From the NCBI RefSeq assembly GCF_030652775.1, contig NZ_JAUSPS010000049.1, positions 20,373 to 84,372 of the forward strand: 64,000 nt of DNA. Direction: 5' to 3'. The position numbers and the translations under genes were made by a program. Source of the stretch: Acetobacterium sp. Its GTDB lineage: Bacteria; Bacillota; Clostridia; Eubacteriales; Eubacteriaceae. Under the pieces are notes generated by a model. It was not told the DNA's origin and did not search any database. It was given only the letters and a program-made list of their open reading frames with translations. Below are positions 8,131-16,835 of the stretch, in pieces. Every line of letters begins with the position of its first letter. Position 1 is the stretch's first letter.

Positions 8131-8374
8131 TTCTTTCTCCTTTGAAATCATTTGGTTTGAGCGATTGCAAATATGCTTTTGCTTTGGTAGTGTTTACTCG
8201 GAACGTTATCAAAACAATATAAACCGAATTCTTCAACTTTTGCAATGCCTCGATTTAACTGGTTTAAAAAATCAACACCATTCCATCAGTAATATACTTT
8301 CTCATAATGTCATACCCCAAAACTAATCCGAGGTATCATTCGTAATATAAATTATTTTACTATCTTTATTCGTC

Positions 8375-8403
8375 AATATATCATGATTATTAAACGTTGT
8401 CAA
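8375..8403 (-). promoter_or_regulatory. Predicted promoter of the FGGY kinase
   Basis: On the minus strand TTGACA, 17 nt, TATATT: near-consensus for sigma-A. It lies about 245 bp upstream of the start codon. Confidence 0.65.
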
Positions 8404-8670
8404 TAATTTCGCATTTACTTTATAGTGTTTTTATATCGACTTTGTATGCACTTTATATCTTCATGTCGATTTTTTCATGCTATTTAAACAAGCCTTTCAT
8501 TGTCTATCTTGTTTTTTTTTGCGATTTTGCCAATTTCTTTTTCAACCATCATATGCAGGCCACGATTCTAAAAAAACTGCTGGTTACTTTTGACACCCTA
8601 ATCCCTTGTTCCTTACGAAAAATCATTGTAAATCATATAGTTAATTTTTAACCTGGATTTAAGTCAAAAT

Positions 8671-8699
8671 AAAAAAACGCATCGTTTGTATCGATGCGT
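8671..8699 (-). terminator. Terminator of the DeoR regulator
   Basis: An 8-bp GC-containing stem (8677-8684 with 8692-8699) is followed on the minus strand by seven U residues. Confidence 0.8.
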
Positions 8700-8740
8700 C
8701 TCTAATACTATTCAAAAGGCCATGTTTGAATTGATTGTGT

Positions 8741-9508
8741 CTATATTATTTCTATATTATTACTTTTGCAATATTCCTGATATATTTCGGGAGTCTTATC
8801 ATCCAGTACAAAACCATCAAAAACATTCAAATCGACCATTTTTGTCAGAGAGACCTTCTCAAATTTCGAGTAATCAGCCATCAGGTAACACTTCCGACTG
8901 ATTTCATAAATTGTCTGATTGATTTCAATTTCTTCAAAAGCACCATGAGTAATTCCTTTATCGATGGATACCGCCATAACCCCCATAAAAGCTTTGTCTA
9001 TATTAAAACTTTTCAAAAATTCATTGGCTTCCTTCCCGTAAAATGCACCTGAAAAACTTCGCAGCTTTCCGCCCGGCATATAAACAGTGATCCCTGAAAT
9101 AGTGGAAGCTTTTAATGCCACCGTGAGAGAGAGCGTAATTAAATTGAGATCCTTAATATCTTCAAGATAGTCAAGTACCAGTTCGACGGTGCTGCCAGCA
9201 TTTAAAGCGATGGTATCACCATTTTCAATAAGTCTTGCCGCTTTTTCTGCAATTAACCGCTTCTCTTCGATATTCTGAGTTCGCTTTTTAAAGATATCCA
9301 TTTCTGACGTCGTCTGATAGTTTATTTTTTCTTTTCTGAAAGCTCCGCCATAGGACAAGGTAATCCCATATTCCTCAGCAAGATATTTTAAATCCCGTCG
9401 GATAGTTGCCTCGCCTACACCATATTTTTGAGAAAGACTAGCAACTTTTACCGAGCCTTTATTCATAACTGTATTAAGTATTTCTTTTCTTCGATCTATA
9501 TGTAACAT
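8741..9508 (-). CDS. DeoR-family transcriptional regulator
   Basis: This is a 255-residue repressor. The N-terminal DeoR helix-turn-helix (residues 5-55, with VASLSQKYGVGEATIRRDL as the recognition region) is followed by the DeoRC sensor domain, which binds phosphosugars in this family. The NAGSTVE segment near residue 100 matches the conserved phosphate-binding loop. The ribosome binding site AAGGAG precedes the ATG. It lies upstream of, and in the same direction as, the GlpK-like kinase, so it is the likely regulator of that gene. The two are separated by a terminator and are not one transcript. Confidence 0.9.
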   Translation of the reverse strand: MLHIDRRKEILNTVMNKGSVKVASLSQKYGVGEATIRRDLKYLAEEYGITLSYGGAFRKEKINYQTTSEMDIFKKRTQNIEEKRLIAEKAARLIENGDTIALNAGSTVELVLDYLEDIKDLNLITLSLTVALKASTISGITVYMPGGKLRSFSGAFYGKEANEFLKSFNIDKAFMGVMAVSIDKGITHGAFEEIEINQTIYEISRKCYLMADYSKFEKVSLTKMVDLNVFDGFVLDDKTPEIYQEYCKSNNIEII

Positions 9509-9698
9509 CTGTGTTTCTCCTTATAAGAATCCCTTCTGCATTTCAACCTAACAAGATTTCTACTGTTATCAAGGACACATTACTCTTGATTTGTCAGAAC
9601 AAATTTTTAAAATTAATCTTTGCTCTAAATTGTACCTACAAACCCACATTATAGCAAGCATAACATCATGAAAACAGCTTTAGAGCTAGGTATCAATT

Positions 9699-10616
9699 TC
9701 ACTCATTTTGGTTTAGTACTTCCTTTGCTGTTTGTTCGGTAATCACCAGATGCTTGATATAACCGGTTCGCAGACAGCTGATGACCGCACTGGTATTGGA
9801 TTCCGGGGGAACAATCCCGATGACATGTTTGATTCGGGTCAACAGCTTTAGGGGTATCTGGATGGCATAATCGTCATCCCCTTCAATCCGCTCGCCCTGA
9901 AGATTAAAAAAATAAGACAGCAGACTCCCGACTGCTTTTTCCTGTGTGAGTTTCTTGCCAAACCGCAGCGCCGTCCCATGATCCGGAACCAGCGGAAAAC
10001 TGCCCAGGGTAATTATGGCAGTGTCAGTTTTCCGCCATCGCTCCAGAATTTCTTGATAATTATTGGTATTCATGAACAGTTCCTGATCCTGCTCGGTGGT
10101 GGGAAAAGCCGGACTAATCAGATATTCCGCCTGAAGCCCCGTTTTATGGGACAGTTCGGTAGCCAACTCATTCGGGTGATAACCCCGATGGGGAACGGTG
10201 GCTGTTCCAATCAGGGGGCAGACAATACCATGAGCTGTTGCGCCGCTATTTGTCCGGGGCAGGGCTTCAATCATTTTGTTGATATTATATCCCCATCCCA
10301 GAGCCAGGACCTTGGTTTTCTCAAGAAAATCCACTACGATCCCAGCCGCCTCCTGATGAAGGTCTTCTGCCGCCGCCACTACATGGCAGGTTTTCAGATT
10401 AAAACAGCGACAAAGGTTCTGACTCAATCCCATGTTGGAGTGCTGATACGAGAGGATATCGATTTTTACAATCCCTTCTTTCCTGGCTTTGTTTAATAAA
10501 TTACTCACCAACGGTCTGGAGATATCCATTATCCTGGCAATTTCTGCCTGGGTCTTATTCTCTTCATAATATAATTTTGAAATTTGGATGAGTCGCAATA
10601 ACTCTTTCTCTTTCAT
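9699..10616 (-). CDS. SorC/DeoR-type sugar-binding transcriptional regulator (copy 2)
   Basis: This is a 305-residue paralogue of the regulator at 542-1474. It has the same HTH (EIARIMDISRPLVSNLLNKA) and a SorC effector domain of the LsrR type. The start is the ATG at 10616, with AGGAGTG upstream. The frame extends to 10742 but that extension has no ribosome binding site and is absent from the paralogue. It is divergent from dhaL-VOC-dhaK-lsrF and is the obvious regulator of that operon. LsrR, in the same family, is released by a phosphorylated product of the pathway it controls; the same logic is inferred here. Confidence 0.88.
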   Translation of the reverse strand: MKEKELLRLIQISKLYYEENKTQAEIARIMDISRPLVSNLLNKARKEGIVKIDILSYQHSNMGLSQNLCRCFNLKTCHVVAAAEDLHQEAAGIVVDFLEKTKVLALGWGYNINKMIEALPRTNSGATAHGIVCPLIGTATVPHRGYHPNELATELSHKTGLQAEYLISPAFPTTEQDQELFMNTNNYQEILERWRKTDTAIITLGSFPLVPDHGTALRFGKKLTQEKAVGSLLSYFFNLQGERIEGDDDYAIQIPLKLLTRIKHVIGIVPPESNTSAVISCLRTGYIKHLVITEQTAKEVLNQNE

Positions 10617-10659
10617 TTGTTCACTCCTATTTCTTAACCTGTCAGTGTTTCTATTGTCT

Positions 10660-10699
10660 AATATATAACAATATCTATCATATGTCAATATATTGTCAA
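10660..10699 (-). promoter_or_regulatory. Promoter of SorC regulator 2 with overlapping palindrome
   Basis: On the minus strand TTGACA (10683-10688), 17 nt, TATATT (10660-10665). The -35 overlaps the palindrome CAATATATTG (10686-10695), and TGTCAA occurs twice, 11 bp apart. This is a plausible SorC operator. Confidence 0.55.
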
Positions 10700-10755
10700 A
10701 TAACTGATTATTATTAAATATTATCTTGTTCTGATGTAACATATGCTAATTATGT

Positions 10756-10784
10756 TTGACTTCCCCATTGACACTTGCTATACT
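10756..10784 (+). promoter_or_regulatory. Promoter of the dhaL-VOC-dhaK-lsrF operon
   Basis: TTGACT (10756-10761), a 17-nt spacer and TATACT (10779-10784): near-consensus sigma-A, 36 bp before dhaL. Confidence 0.75.
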
Positions 10785-10820
10785 AATTAAAAAGATGCAA
10801 ACGATTATGGGGGTGCAATA

Positions 10821-11447
10821 ATGCCGATAAAACCATTGAAAATCAAAAGCCTGTTCCTTGCTGCCGCCCGGGAAATTGCCGATCATGTTGATATTCTGAC
10901 TGATCTGGATTGTGCGCTGGGTGATGGAGATCATGGCACCACTATGAAGAAGCTGACAAAAGTAATGACTGCTGAAATCGAAACCTGGAATGACACCACC
11001 AACCTGAAAGCGGGGTTGAAATCGCTCAATGATGCTCTGGAAGATGTCAGCGGCGGTTCCGCTGGCCCCTTATTTGGCGCTTTTATTTATGGCATGGCGG
11101 AAGCAGCCGATCCCGATGCCCCATCCACCGATGCCTTTATTAAAAGTATCCTGCTTGGTGCCTATGACGAATTTTTTGCCACTTCCAAAGCTGTTGTTGG
11201 TGATAAATCAATGATGGATGCCATCTTCCCTGCCACTGAGGTGATCCGCAGCTCAACCGATGATATGAAAACAACCCTCGAAAATGCTGCTCAAGCGGCC
11301 CGGACCGGATCTGACAATACCGCCGGGATGCTGGCAAAATTTGGACGGGCCCGTTATATCGGAGATCGATGTTTAGGTCATAAGGATCCCGGTTCAGTTA
11401 CCTTCGCCTATTTTTACGAAGGACTGGCCAAAGGATATTTAGCATAA
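10821..11447 (+). CDS. dhaL: Dihydroxyacetone kinase-like subunit DhaL
   Basis: This is a 208-residue nucleotide-binding subunit that transfers phosphate to the ketose held by DhaK. The metal/ADP site is intact: Asp30, Asp35, Asp37 and His38 in LTDLDCALGDGDHG. The family's small-residue loop GGSAGPLFGAF is also present. In PTS-type systems DhaL keeps ADP and is recharged by DhaM. No dhaM or PTS gene is in the window, so it may use a distant DhaM or free ATP. It is the first gene of a four-gene operon. It is the only dhaL here and could serve both DhaK copies. Confidence 0.88.
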   Translation: MPIKPLKIKSLFLAAAREIADHVDILTDLDCALGDGDHGTTMKKLTKVMTAEIETWNDTTNLKAGLKSLNDALEDVSGGSAGPLFGAFIYGMAEAADPDAPSTDAFIKSILLGAYDEFFATSKAVVGDKSMMDAIFPATEVIRSSTDDMKTTLENAAQAARTGSDNTAGMLAKFGRARYIGDRCLGHKDPGSVTFAYFYEGLAKGYLA

Positions 11448-11473
11448 ATTTCATAATCTGAAGGGAGAAAAAA

Positions 11474-11794
11474 ATGTACGAAATCATGCACGTTGGTGTT
11501 CCCGTTACGGAACCGGTATTGGAAGAGTTTTACGCTGAGGGATTAAAGGTTTATATCTCGGGACCGGACAATAACCCGCTCAAATTTGAGTATCTGAGAT
11601 TTGAAGAAGGCACCCCATTTCATCCGGATGTGGTTAATTTTACCCACGTTGCCTATAAGGTTCCCAATATTGATGCCTTTATCAAGGATCACCAGGCGAT
11701 CGTTTTGAACGAACGAATGACGGTTGATGAACATCTGGACATTGCCTTTGTCAAAGTCGATGGCACGGTGATTGAACTAATGGAAATGAAATAA
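11474..11794 (+). CDS. Small VOC/glyoxalase-fold-like protein
   Basis: This is a 106-residue protein with the look of a vicinal-oxygen-chelate (glyoxalase) single domain: an opening beta strand with HVGVPV, a central FTHVAYKV strand and a terminal Glu in GTVIELMEMK. His and Glu at these places are the usual metal ligands of the superfamily. It sits between dhaL and dhaK with its own strong ribosome binding site (GGGAG). It may isomerise, epimerise or lyse the small hydroxyketone or its phosphate handled by the operon. The function is inferred only from fold and context. Confidence 0.6.
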   Translation: MYEIMHVGVPVTEPVLEEFYAEGLKVYISGPDNNPLKFEYLRFEEGTPFHPDVVNFTHVAYKVPNIDAFIKDHQAIVLNERMTVDEHLDIAFVKVDGTVIELMEMK

Positions 11795-11842
11795 CGACTC
11801 CATTTAAACTATCCACAATAATAATTTAAGGGGGAAAATACA

Positions 11843-12841
11843 ATGACAATGAAAAAGTTTATTAACAATCCTGATAACATTACGGCTGAATTATTAGAAG
11901 GTCTGGCTCTGGCAAACCCCAAAATTCTTGAGGTGACTGACCACAATCTAATCATCAACAAGGGTCTGGCAACTGCCGATCGGGTCACCATTGTCACCAT
12001 CGGCGGAGCTGGTCACGAGCCGGCTCTGGAAGGCTTTGTCGGCGAAGGGATGATCGACATTTCGGTGGTTGGGGATATTTTTGCCGCACCGGGTTACAAG
12101 GCTGTGGTGGAAGCTCTGAAACTGGCCGATAAAGGCAAAGGTGTGCTTTTTGTGGTGCTGAACCATGCTGGCGATATGTTAGCTGGTGACCGAACCATGA
12201 AAGAAGTTGAAAAATTGGGACTAAACGTCATCAAGGTGGTCACCCAGGAAGATATTGCCAATGCGCCCCGCTCCGACGCTGCCAACCGACGTGGTCTGGT
12301 AGGCTGTGTACCCCTGTATAAGATCTGTGGTGCCGCTGCCGCCCAGGGCAAGTCTTTGGTAGAGGTCGCCGCCATTGCCCAGGATTTTGCGGACAATATG
12401 GCCACCATTGCGGTGGCTTGCAAAACTGCCACCCATCCTCAGAATGGGGCATCCTTTGCTGATCTCGGCGAAGATGAAATGGAAGTAGGCATGGGTCAGC
12501 ATGGCGAAGGCGGTGGCGGACGCCAGAAAATGGCCACTGCCGACGAAACCGCAGTAATCATGGCCGAGGCTCTGGTCAAAGACCTGGATCTTAAATCTGG
12601 CGAAAATGTTATGGTCATCGTTAACGGAACCGGTGCCACCACGATTATGGAAATGCTGCTGGTCTTCCGTCGGGTTCATAAATATCTCAGTGAAAAGGGT
12701 ATTAAAATTGTCGCCAATTGGGTTGAAGAGGTTCTGACGGTTCAGGAACAGGCTGGCTTCCAGCTGTTCTTTGCCCGGATGACTCCGGAAAACCTGGCTT
12801 ATTGGGAAACCCCCGCCAAAACCCCTTATTTGAGTCGATAG
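11843..12841 (+). CDS. dhaK: Dihydroxyacetone kinase-like subunit DhaK (copy 2)
   Basis: This is a 332-residue paralogue of copy 1. The substrate-binding and catalytic residues are kept (His58 in GGAGHEP, Asp111 in NHAGD, His220 in GQHGEGG). The Lys104 position of the E. coli enzyme is again Leu. It is encoded in the operon with DhaL, so the pair should form a functional kinase. The stop lies two bases before the ATG of the LsrF-like gene. The shared departure from classical DhaK in both copies points to a small ketose other than dihydroxyacetone; this is inference. Confidence 0.87.
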   Translation: MTMKKFINNPDNITAELLEGLALANPKILEVTDHNLIINKGLATADRVTIVTIGGAGHEPALEGFVGEGMIDISVVGDIFAAPGYKAVVEALKLADKGKGVLFVVLNHAGDMLAGDRTMKEVEKLGLNVIKVVTQEDIANAPRSDAANRRGLVGCVPLYKICGAAAAQGKSLVEVAAIAQDFADNMATIAVACKTATHPQNGASFADLGEDEMEVGMGQHGEGGGGRQKMATADETAVIMAEALVKDLDLKSGENVMVIVNGTGATTIMEMLLVFRRVHKYLSEKGIKIVANWVEEVLTVQEQAGFQLFFARMTPENLAYWETPAKTPYLSR

Positions 12842-12843
12842 TT

Positions 12844-13722
12844 ATGGCAGATCAGGATTCAATCAAAAAAGCCAAAGACTTCGGATTTGACCAGCCCATG
12901 AAAAAACGGAATTTTCATGTCAAAGGGATGGACGATGTGGATTGGGGAATGAAAACCCGGCTGTCAAAAATATTTAATCCTAACAGCGGTCACACTGTGA
13001 TGCTGGCCTTTGATCACGGTTATATCATGGGGCCTACCCAGGGATTGGAGCGGATGGATCTTGCTATTCCACCGCTTCAGGACTATGCGGATGTCCTGAT
13101 GGCTACCCGTGGTGCCCTGCGAACCTGTATCCGGCCAGATCACGGCAAGGCCATTGCGCTGCGCTGCTCGGCCGGAAGTTCGGTCTTAAAAGAGGATATG
13201 AGCAAGGAAATCATTGGCGTCAACGTCGAAGACGCTATCCGGATGAATGCCACCTGTATGGCGATTCAGGCCTTTATTGGATCTGAAAACGAATGCCAGA
13301 GCATTGAAAATATTATCAAAACCGTCGATGCCGGTAACCGCTACGGCATCCCCACTCTAGGCGTTGTCGCAGTGGGCAAGGATATGGAACGAACCACCAA
13401 ATATTTTTCTCTGGCCACCCGGATGCTGGCTGAATTCGGGGTGCAGATTGTCAAAGTTTATTATTGCGATAACTTTGAAGAGGTCACTGCGGCCTGTCCG
13501 GTACCCATTGTCATCGCCGGCGGCAAAAAGGTTCCCGAACAGGAAGCTCTGGAAATCACCTATCAGGCCATTCAAAAAGGCGCTGCCGGAGTAGATATGG
13601 GTCGAAACGTCTTCCAGGCCGACAATCCCGCTGCGATGATTCAGAGCATCCGCAAGGTTGTTCATGATGGCTTCACCGGCACCGAAGCCTTTGAATTTTA
13701 CACCGATCTTTCTTCTCGTTGA
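12844..13722 (+). CDS. lsrF: LsrF-like 3-hydroxy-5-phosphonooxypentane-2,4-dione thiolase / class I aldolase
   Basis: This 292-residue protein matches LsrF from end to end as far as remembered motifs allow: DWGMKTRLSKIFNP, VMLAFDHGY, GLERMD, VGKDM, the catalytic-Lys strand near QIVKVYY, CPVPIVIAGGKK and GVDMGRN. In enteric bacteria LsrF transfers the acetyl group of the phosphorylated AI-2 product to CoA, giving acetyl-CoA and dihydroxyacetone phosphate. The start at 12844 follows the dhaK stop by two bases; an in-frame ATG at 12802 lies inside dhaK. LsrK, LsrG and the Lsr transporter are absent from the window. A related aldolase role on another ketose phosphate is possible. Confidence 0.82.
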   Translation: MADQDSIKKAKDFGFDQPMKKRNFHVKGMDDVDWGMKTRLSKIFNPNSGHTVMLAFDHGYIMGPTQGLERMDLAIPPLQDYADVLMATRGALRTCIRPDHGKAIALRCSAGSSVLKEDMSKEIIGVNVEDAIRMNATCMAIQAFIGSENECQSIENIIKTVDAGNRYGIPTLGVVAVGKDMERTTKYFSLATRMLAEFGVQIVKVYYCDNFEEVTAACPVPIVIAGGKKVPEQEALEITYQAIQKGAAGVDMGRNVFQADNPAAMIQSIRKVVHDGFTGTEAFEFYTDLSSR

Positions 13723-13729
13723 TCCATAA

Positions 13730-13772
13730 AAAAACTGTTATCGATGGTTTTCCGTCGATAACAGTTTTTATC
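13730..13772. terminator. Bidirectional terminator
   Basis: A 15-bp perfect stem (13730-13744 with 13755-13769) has a 10-nt loop and A/T tails on both sides. It separates lsrF from the convergent M15 peptidase gene. Confidence 0.9.
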
Positions 13773-13784
13773 TTTTTTATTTTT

Positions 13785-14216
13785 CTAGTCATTCCATTGG
13801 CAGTGAACCACATCGTCCCGATAATCTCGAATCACCAATAATCCGACTATTTCTGCTGCCGCTGCCAATTCATCGATGCTGATGGTCTCGCAACGAATAT
13901 CTGCGGCCCGTCCCAGCAGATGAAAGGAGTGTTTTGATCCATCTACTTCGACATTACGCTTTTCACAGCGCACCCCGGAGATGATCTGCACCGTTTTTTT
14001 TAATTGTTTTTCCAACCCATCAATTTTTTCAACCAGCGTCGGATTCAACGATACGGAAAATCCATCGCAATATCTGCCCTGGCAATCACAGCGGTAGCAT
14101 TTCCGATTAACAGACTTTTTCGGGCTAACCTGATCCTGTTCTTTTAGTAAATAAAACAAATCTTCGCTATTGAGCTTCTGATGAACCCGTGGACCTTTGG
14201 GGATCGTCTTCTCCAT
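13785..14216 (-). CDS. Peptidase M15-like protein with N-terminal Cys cluster
   Basis: This is a 143-residue protein with an M15/VanY-type (D-Ala-D-Ala peptidase) fold. SGVRC, then SFHLLGRAADI with the zinc His and Asp, and VHCQW with a further His near the C terminus are the expected metal ligands. There is no signal peptide or membrane helix. The N-terminal 55 residues hold a compact Cys set (Cys40, Cys43, Cys45, Cys50) that could bind metal. Its start is 3 bp after the lepA stop, so it is the second gene of the lepA operon. A cell-wall role is uncertain without export. Confidence 0.75.
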   Translation of the reverse strand: MEKTIPKGPRVHQKLNSEDLFYLLKEQDQVSPKKSVNRKCYRCDCQGRYCDGFSVSLNPTLVEKIDGLEKQLKKTVQIISGVRCEKRNVEVDGSKHSFHLLGRAADIRCETISIDELAAAAEIVGLLVIRDYRDDVVHCQWND

Positions 14217-14219
14217 TGT

Positions 14220-16025
14220 TTAGGAATCCAGCTTAAGAACCGCCATAAATGCTTCTTGCGGTACTTCCACATTACCAACCTGACGCATGCGCTTCTTGCC
14301 CTCTTTTTGTTTTTCCAGCAGTTTTCGTTTACGGCTGATATCGCCACCATAACACTTGGCCAAAACATCTTTACGCATCGCCCGGATTGTTTCGCGGGCG
14401 ACCACCTTGGTGCCAATGGCGGCCTGAACTGGGATCTCAAACATCTGCCGGGGAATTTCTTCTTTTAATTTTTTGACAATCAGTCGTCCCCGATTTGCGG
14501 CTTTTTCGCGGTGAACAATAAAGGATAGCGCATCCACCAGTTCGCCATTTAGCAGAATATCCAGTTTAACCAGATCAGACGGTCGATATTCTTTGATGTC
14601 ATAGTCAAAGGAGGCATAACCCCGGGTTCGGGATTTAAGCGCATCAAAGAAATCATAAATAATCTCATTAAGGGGCAATTCATATTTCAGAATGACCCGG
14701 TTTTCTTCGACGTAATCCATGGTCAGATAAACGCCCCGTCGTTCCTGGCACAATTCCATAATCGCCCCCAGGTATTCAGACGGCACCATGATGTCAGCAT
14801 TGACAATTGGTTCTTCCATGGTTTTAATTTCAACCGGATTTGGCAGATTCGCGGGATTATCCACCCACAATTCGGTGCCATCGGTTTTAATAACCTTATA
14901 AATAACACTAGGAGCGGTGGTGACCAGATCCAGATTGAATTCCCGTTCCAGTCGTTCCTGGATGATTTCCATATGAAGTAAACCGAGGAATCCACAGCGG
15001 AAACCAAACCCTAGCGCCATCGATGTTTCGGCCTCATAAAGTAGCGAGGCATCGTTTAATTGCAACTTAGCTAACGCTTCTTTCAAATCTTCATAACGCG
15101 AACCATCGGCCGGATAAATACCACAGAATACCATGGAGGTTACTTTTTTATAACCTGGCAAGGCTTCTTTAGCTGGGTTATTCGTTTCAGTGATGGTATC
15201 TCCGACCCGAGTGTCCCGGACATTTTTTATTCCGGCATTAACATAACCTACATCGCCGGCACATAGTTCATCGATGGGAATCAAACCACTGCCAAAAACC
15301 CCGACCTCATTGACTTCAAAGGTTTTACCGACGGCCATCATATCAATTTTCATACCCTTGCGGATTTTTCCCTGAATGACCCGAACCGAGGCAATAACTC
15401 CCAGATACTGATCATAATAGGAATCAAAAATCAAGGCTTGTAGTGGTGCATCTACATCGCCGATTGGTGGTGGCACTTTTTTGACAATGGCCTCCAATAC
15501 TTCCCGGATATTAAGACCGGCTTTGGCTGAAATCAGCGGCGCATCCTGGGCTTCAATGCCGATGACATGTTCAATCTCATCCTTGACTCGCTGGGGATCG
15601 GCACTTAACAGGTCAATCTTGTTAATAACAGGGATAACCTCCAGATTGTTCTCCAGGGCTAGATAAACATTGGCAATGGTCTGGGCTTCAATACCCTGGG
15701 AGCCATCTACAATCAATAAGGCACCTTCACAGGCAGCCAGGCTTCGGGACACCTCATAGGTGAAATCCACATGACCGGGCGTATCAATCAGGTTTAAAAT
15801 GTACTCTTCGCCGTCATCGGCAGTATACAGCAAGCGGACGGCCTGAAGCTTGATGGTAATTCCCCGCTCCCGTTCAATATCCATATTATCCAAAAACTGT
15901 TCTTCCATATCCCGTTTGCTCATCATCCCGGTGTCTTCAATCAGTCGATCCGCCAAGGTTGACTTGCCATGATCAATATGGGCAATGATGGAAAAATTTC
16001 GTGTATGTAATTGTTTGTTTGTCAA
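14220..16025 (-). CDS. lepA: Elongation factor 4 (LepA)
   Basis: This is a translational GTPase that back-translocates or remodels stalled ribosomes. G1 is AHIDHGKST near residue 15, G3 is DTPGHVD and G4 is NKID. The conserved C-terminal domain ends near [14 protein letters not shown]. The preferred start is the TTG at 16025, with AGAGGAC six bases upstream. It gives 601 residues, the usual LepA length, beginning just before [12 protein letters not shown]. An upstream TTG at 16046 is possible but poorly placed. It is divergent from rpsT and cotranscribed with the M15 gene. Confidence 0.97.
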   Translation of the reverse strand: MTNKQLHTRNFSIIAHIDHGKSTLADRLIEDTGMMSKRDMEEQFLDNMDIERERGITIKLQAVRLLYTADDGEEYILNLIDTPGHVDFTYEVSRSLAACEGALLIVDGSQGIEAQTIANVYLALENNLEVIPVINKIDLLSADPQRVKDEIEHVIGIEAQDAPLISAKAGLNIREVLEAIVKKVPPPIGDVDAPLQALIFDSYYDQYLGVIASVRVIQGKIRKGMKIDMMAVGKTFEVNEVGVFGSGLIPIDELCAGDVGYVNAGIKNVRDTRVGDTITETNNPAKEALPGYKKVTSMVFCGIYPADGSRYEDLKEALAKLQLNDASLLYEAETSMALGFGFRCGFLGLLHMEIIQERLEREFNLDLVTTAPSVIYKVIKTDGTELWVDNPANLPNPVEIKTMEEPIVNADIMVPSEYLGAIMELCQERRGVYLTMDYVEENRVILKYELPLNEIIYDFFDALKSRTRGYASFDYDIKEYRPSDLVKLDILLNGELVDALSFIVHREKAANRGRLIVKKLKEEIPRQMFEIPVQAAIGTKVVARETIRAMRKDVLAKCYGGDISRKRKLLEKQKEGKKRMRQVGNVEVPQEAFMAVLKLDS

Positions 16026-16140
16026 TTTTTTGTCCTCTACTTTCAAATCTATATCAATGGCTGAACTATTCTGTAAATCCCTTATTTTTATACCTAGATC
16101 AATATTCTATCAAGAAATATTTTTTTTGTCACGTTTTTTC

Positions 16141-16169
16141 TTGATAATATTCTTTAAATGTGTTAGAAT
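16141..16169 (+). promoter_or_regulatory. Promoter of rpsT
   Basis: TTGATA (16141-16146), a 17-nt spacer and TAGAAT (16164-16169), 34 bp before the start codon. Confidence 0.7.
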
Positions 16170-16203
16170 TGCTATGTTATAAATAAATGAGGGGGGTGAA
16201 CCC

Positions 16204-16470
16204 ATGGCTAACATTAAATCGGCTATGAAACGAGCTAAAACAAATGAAATCAGTCGTCTGCGAAATAAGATGGTAAAAACTAATCTTAAGACTTCTGTCA
16301 AAAAATTTGATCTTGCAGTTACTGAAGGTAACGTTGAAGCAGCGCAGGAAGCTTATCGTTTAGCATCAAAGAAAATTGATATGGCTGTTACAAAAGGTGT
16401 TTTACATAAAAACACAGCAGCACGTAAAAAAAGTACTTTGGCTAGAATTATCAACAAGATGACTGCTTAA
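16204..16470 (+). CDS. rpsT: 30S ribosomal protein S20
   Basis: An 88-residue, Lys/Arg/Ala-rich helical protein with the typical start [15 protein letters not shown] and the [10 protein letters not shown] motif near the C terminus. It binds 16S rRNA early in 30S assembly. A very strong ribosome binding site (GAGGGGGG) precedes it. It is flanked by holA/comEC and lepA, a conserved arrangement in Firmicutes. Confidence 0.98.
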   Translation: MANIKSAMKRAKTNEISRLRNKMVKTNLKTSVKKFDLAVTEGNVEAAQEAYRLASKKIDMAVTKGVLHKNTAARKKSTLARIINKMTA

Positions 16471-16517
16471 TTACCTCATTTATATATTCCCAAAACCCGT
16501 GTCTCTAGGGTCTATCC

Positions 16518-16549
16518 AAAGATGTACTTACTCAGGTACATCTTTTTTT
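16518..16549 (+). terminator. Terminator of rpsT
   Basis: A 10-bp stem (16518-16527 with 16536-16545) is followed by a run of T. Confidence 0.88.
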
Positions 16550-16566
16550 GCGTGAAGGCAAAGAGG

Positions 16567-16825
16567 CAATCACAAGCTCGCTTGTAGTTGGCGACTGCCC
16601 ACGAATCAACGATGGAGCAGAATCGTGGTTTATTGCCCAAAAGCCACCAACCTTCGTACCGATGTGTTAGATTATCAAAAAGATAACCTAGTACCGACAA
16701 TTGTTACATCATGTTGTACGCATCGGGTCGGACATGGCGATAGCCTGTCCGATCCCGCAGCGAACAACAGATTAATAATTGGTCGGTACGGTAGTATATC
16801 GACAACCTCTCGCATCGGTACGAAG
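16567..16825. repeat. Structured interspersed repeat, copy 1
   Basis: The non-coding stretch between rpsT and holA holds two modules found again at 45204-45420. Module A (16567-16600) contains a Cys-free inverted core around CACAAGC/GCTTGT. Module B (16679-16809) begins and ends with near-perfect inverted ends: GTACCGACAATTGTTA at 16691-16706 and its complement with one extra G at 16773-16789. A further outer inverted repeat of 13 bp (16652-16664 with 16813-16825, CTTCGTACCGATG) flanks module B. Inner stems such as TCGGACA/TGTCCGA could fold the whole unit into one long branched hairpin. No coding capacity is seen. It resembles a non-autonomous MITE-like element or a structured RNA. Confidence 0.75.
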
Positions 16826-16835
16826 CGATCGGGAT

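Larger units (their letters stand above)
8131..8740. other. Intergenic region, long leader of the FGGY kinase gene
   Basis: This 610-bp AT-rich gap lies between the FGGY kinase and the DeoR regulator, both on the minus strand. It holds the kinase promoter (8375-8403), which leaves a leader of about 240 nt with no recognised riboswitch, and the terminator of the DeoR gene at its far end. No convincing gene is seen. Confidence 0.6.

Noticed and set aside
8160..8300. Protein-like frame of about 40 codons in the FGGY kinase leader (minus strand)
   Set aside because: It has no start codon in frame and is short enough to be open by chance; not reported as a gene or pseudogene.
8397..8651. 84-residue hydrophobic frame on the plus strand
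   Set aside because: TTG start with no ribosome binding site, AT-rich low-complexity residues, and it lies across the promoter region of the FGGY kinase on the other strand.
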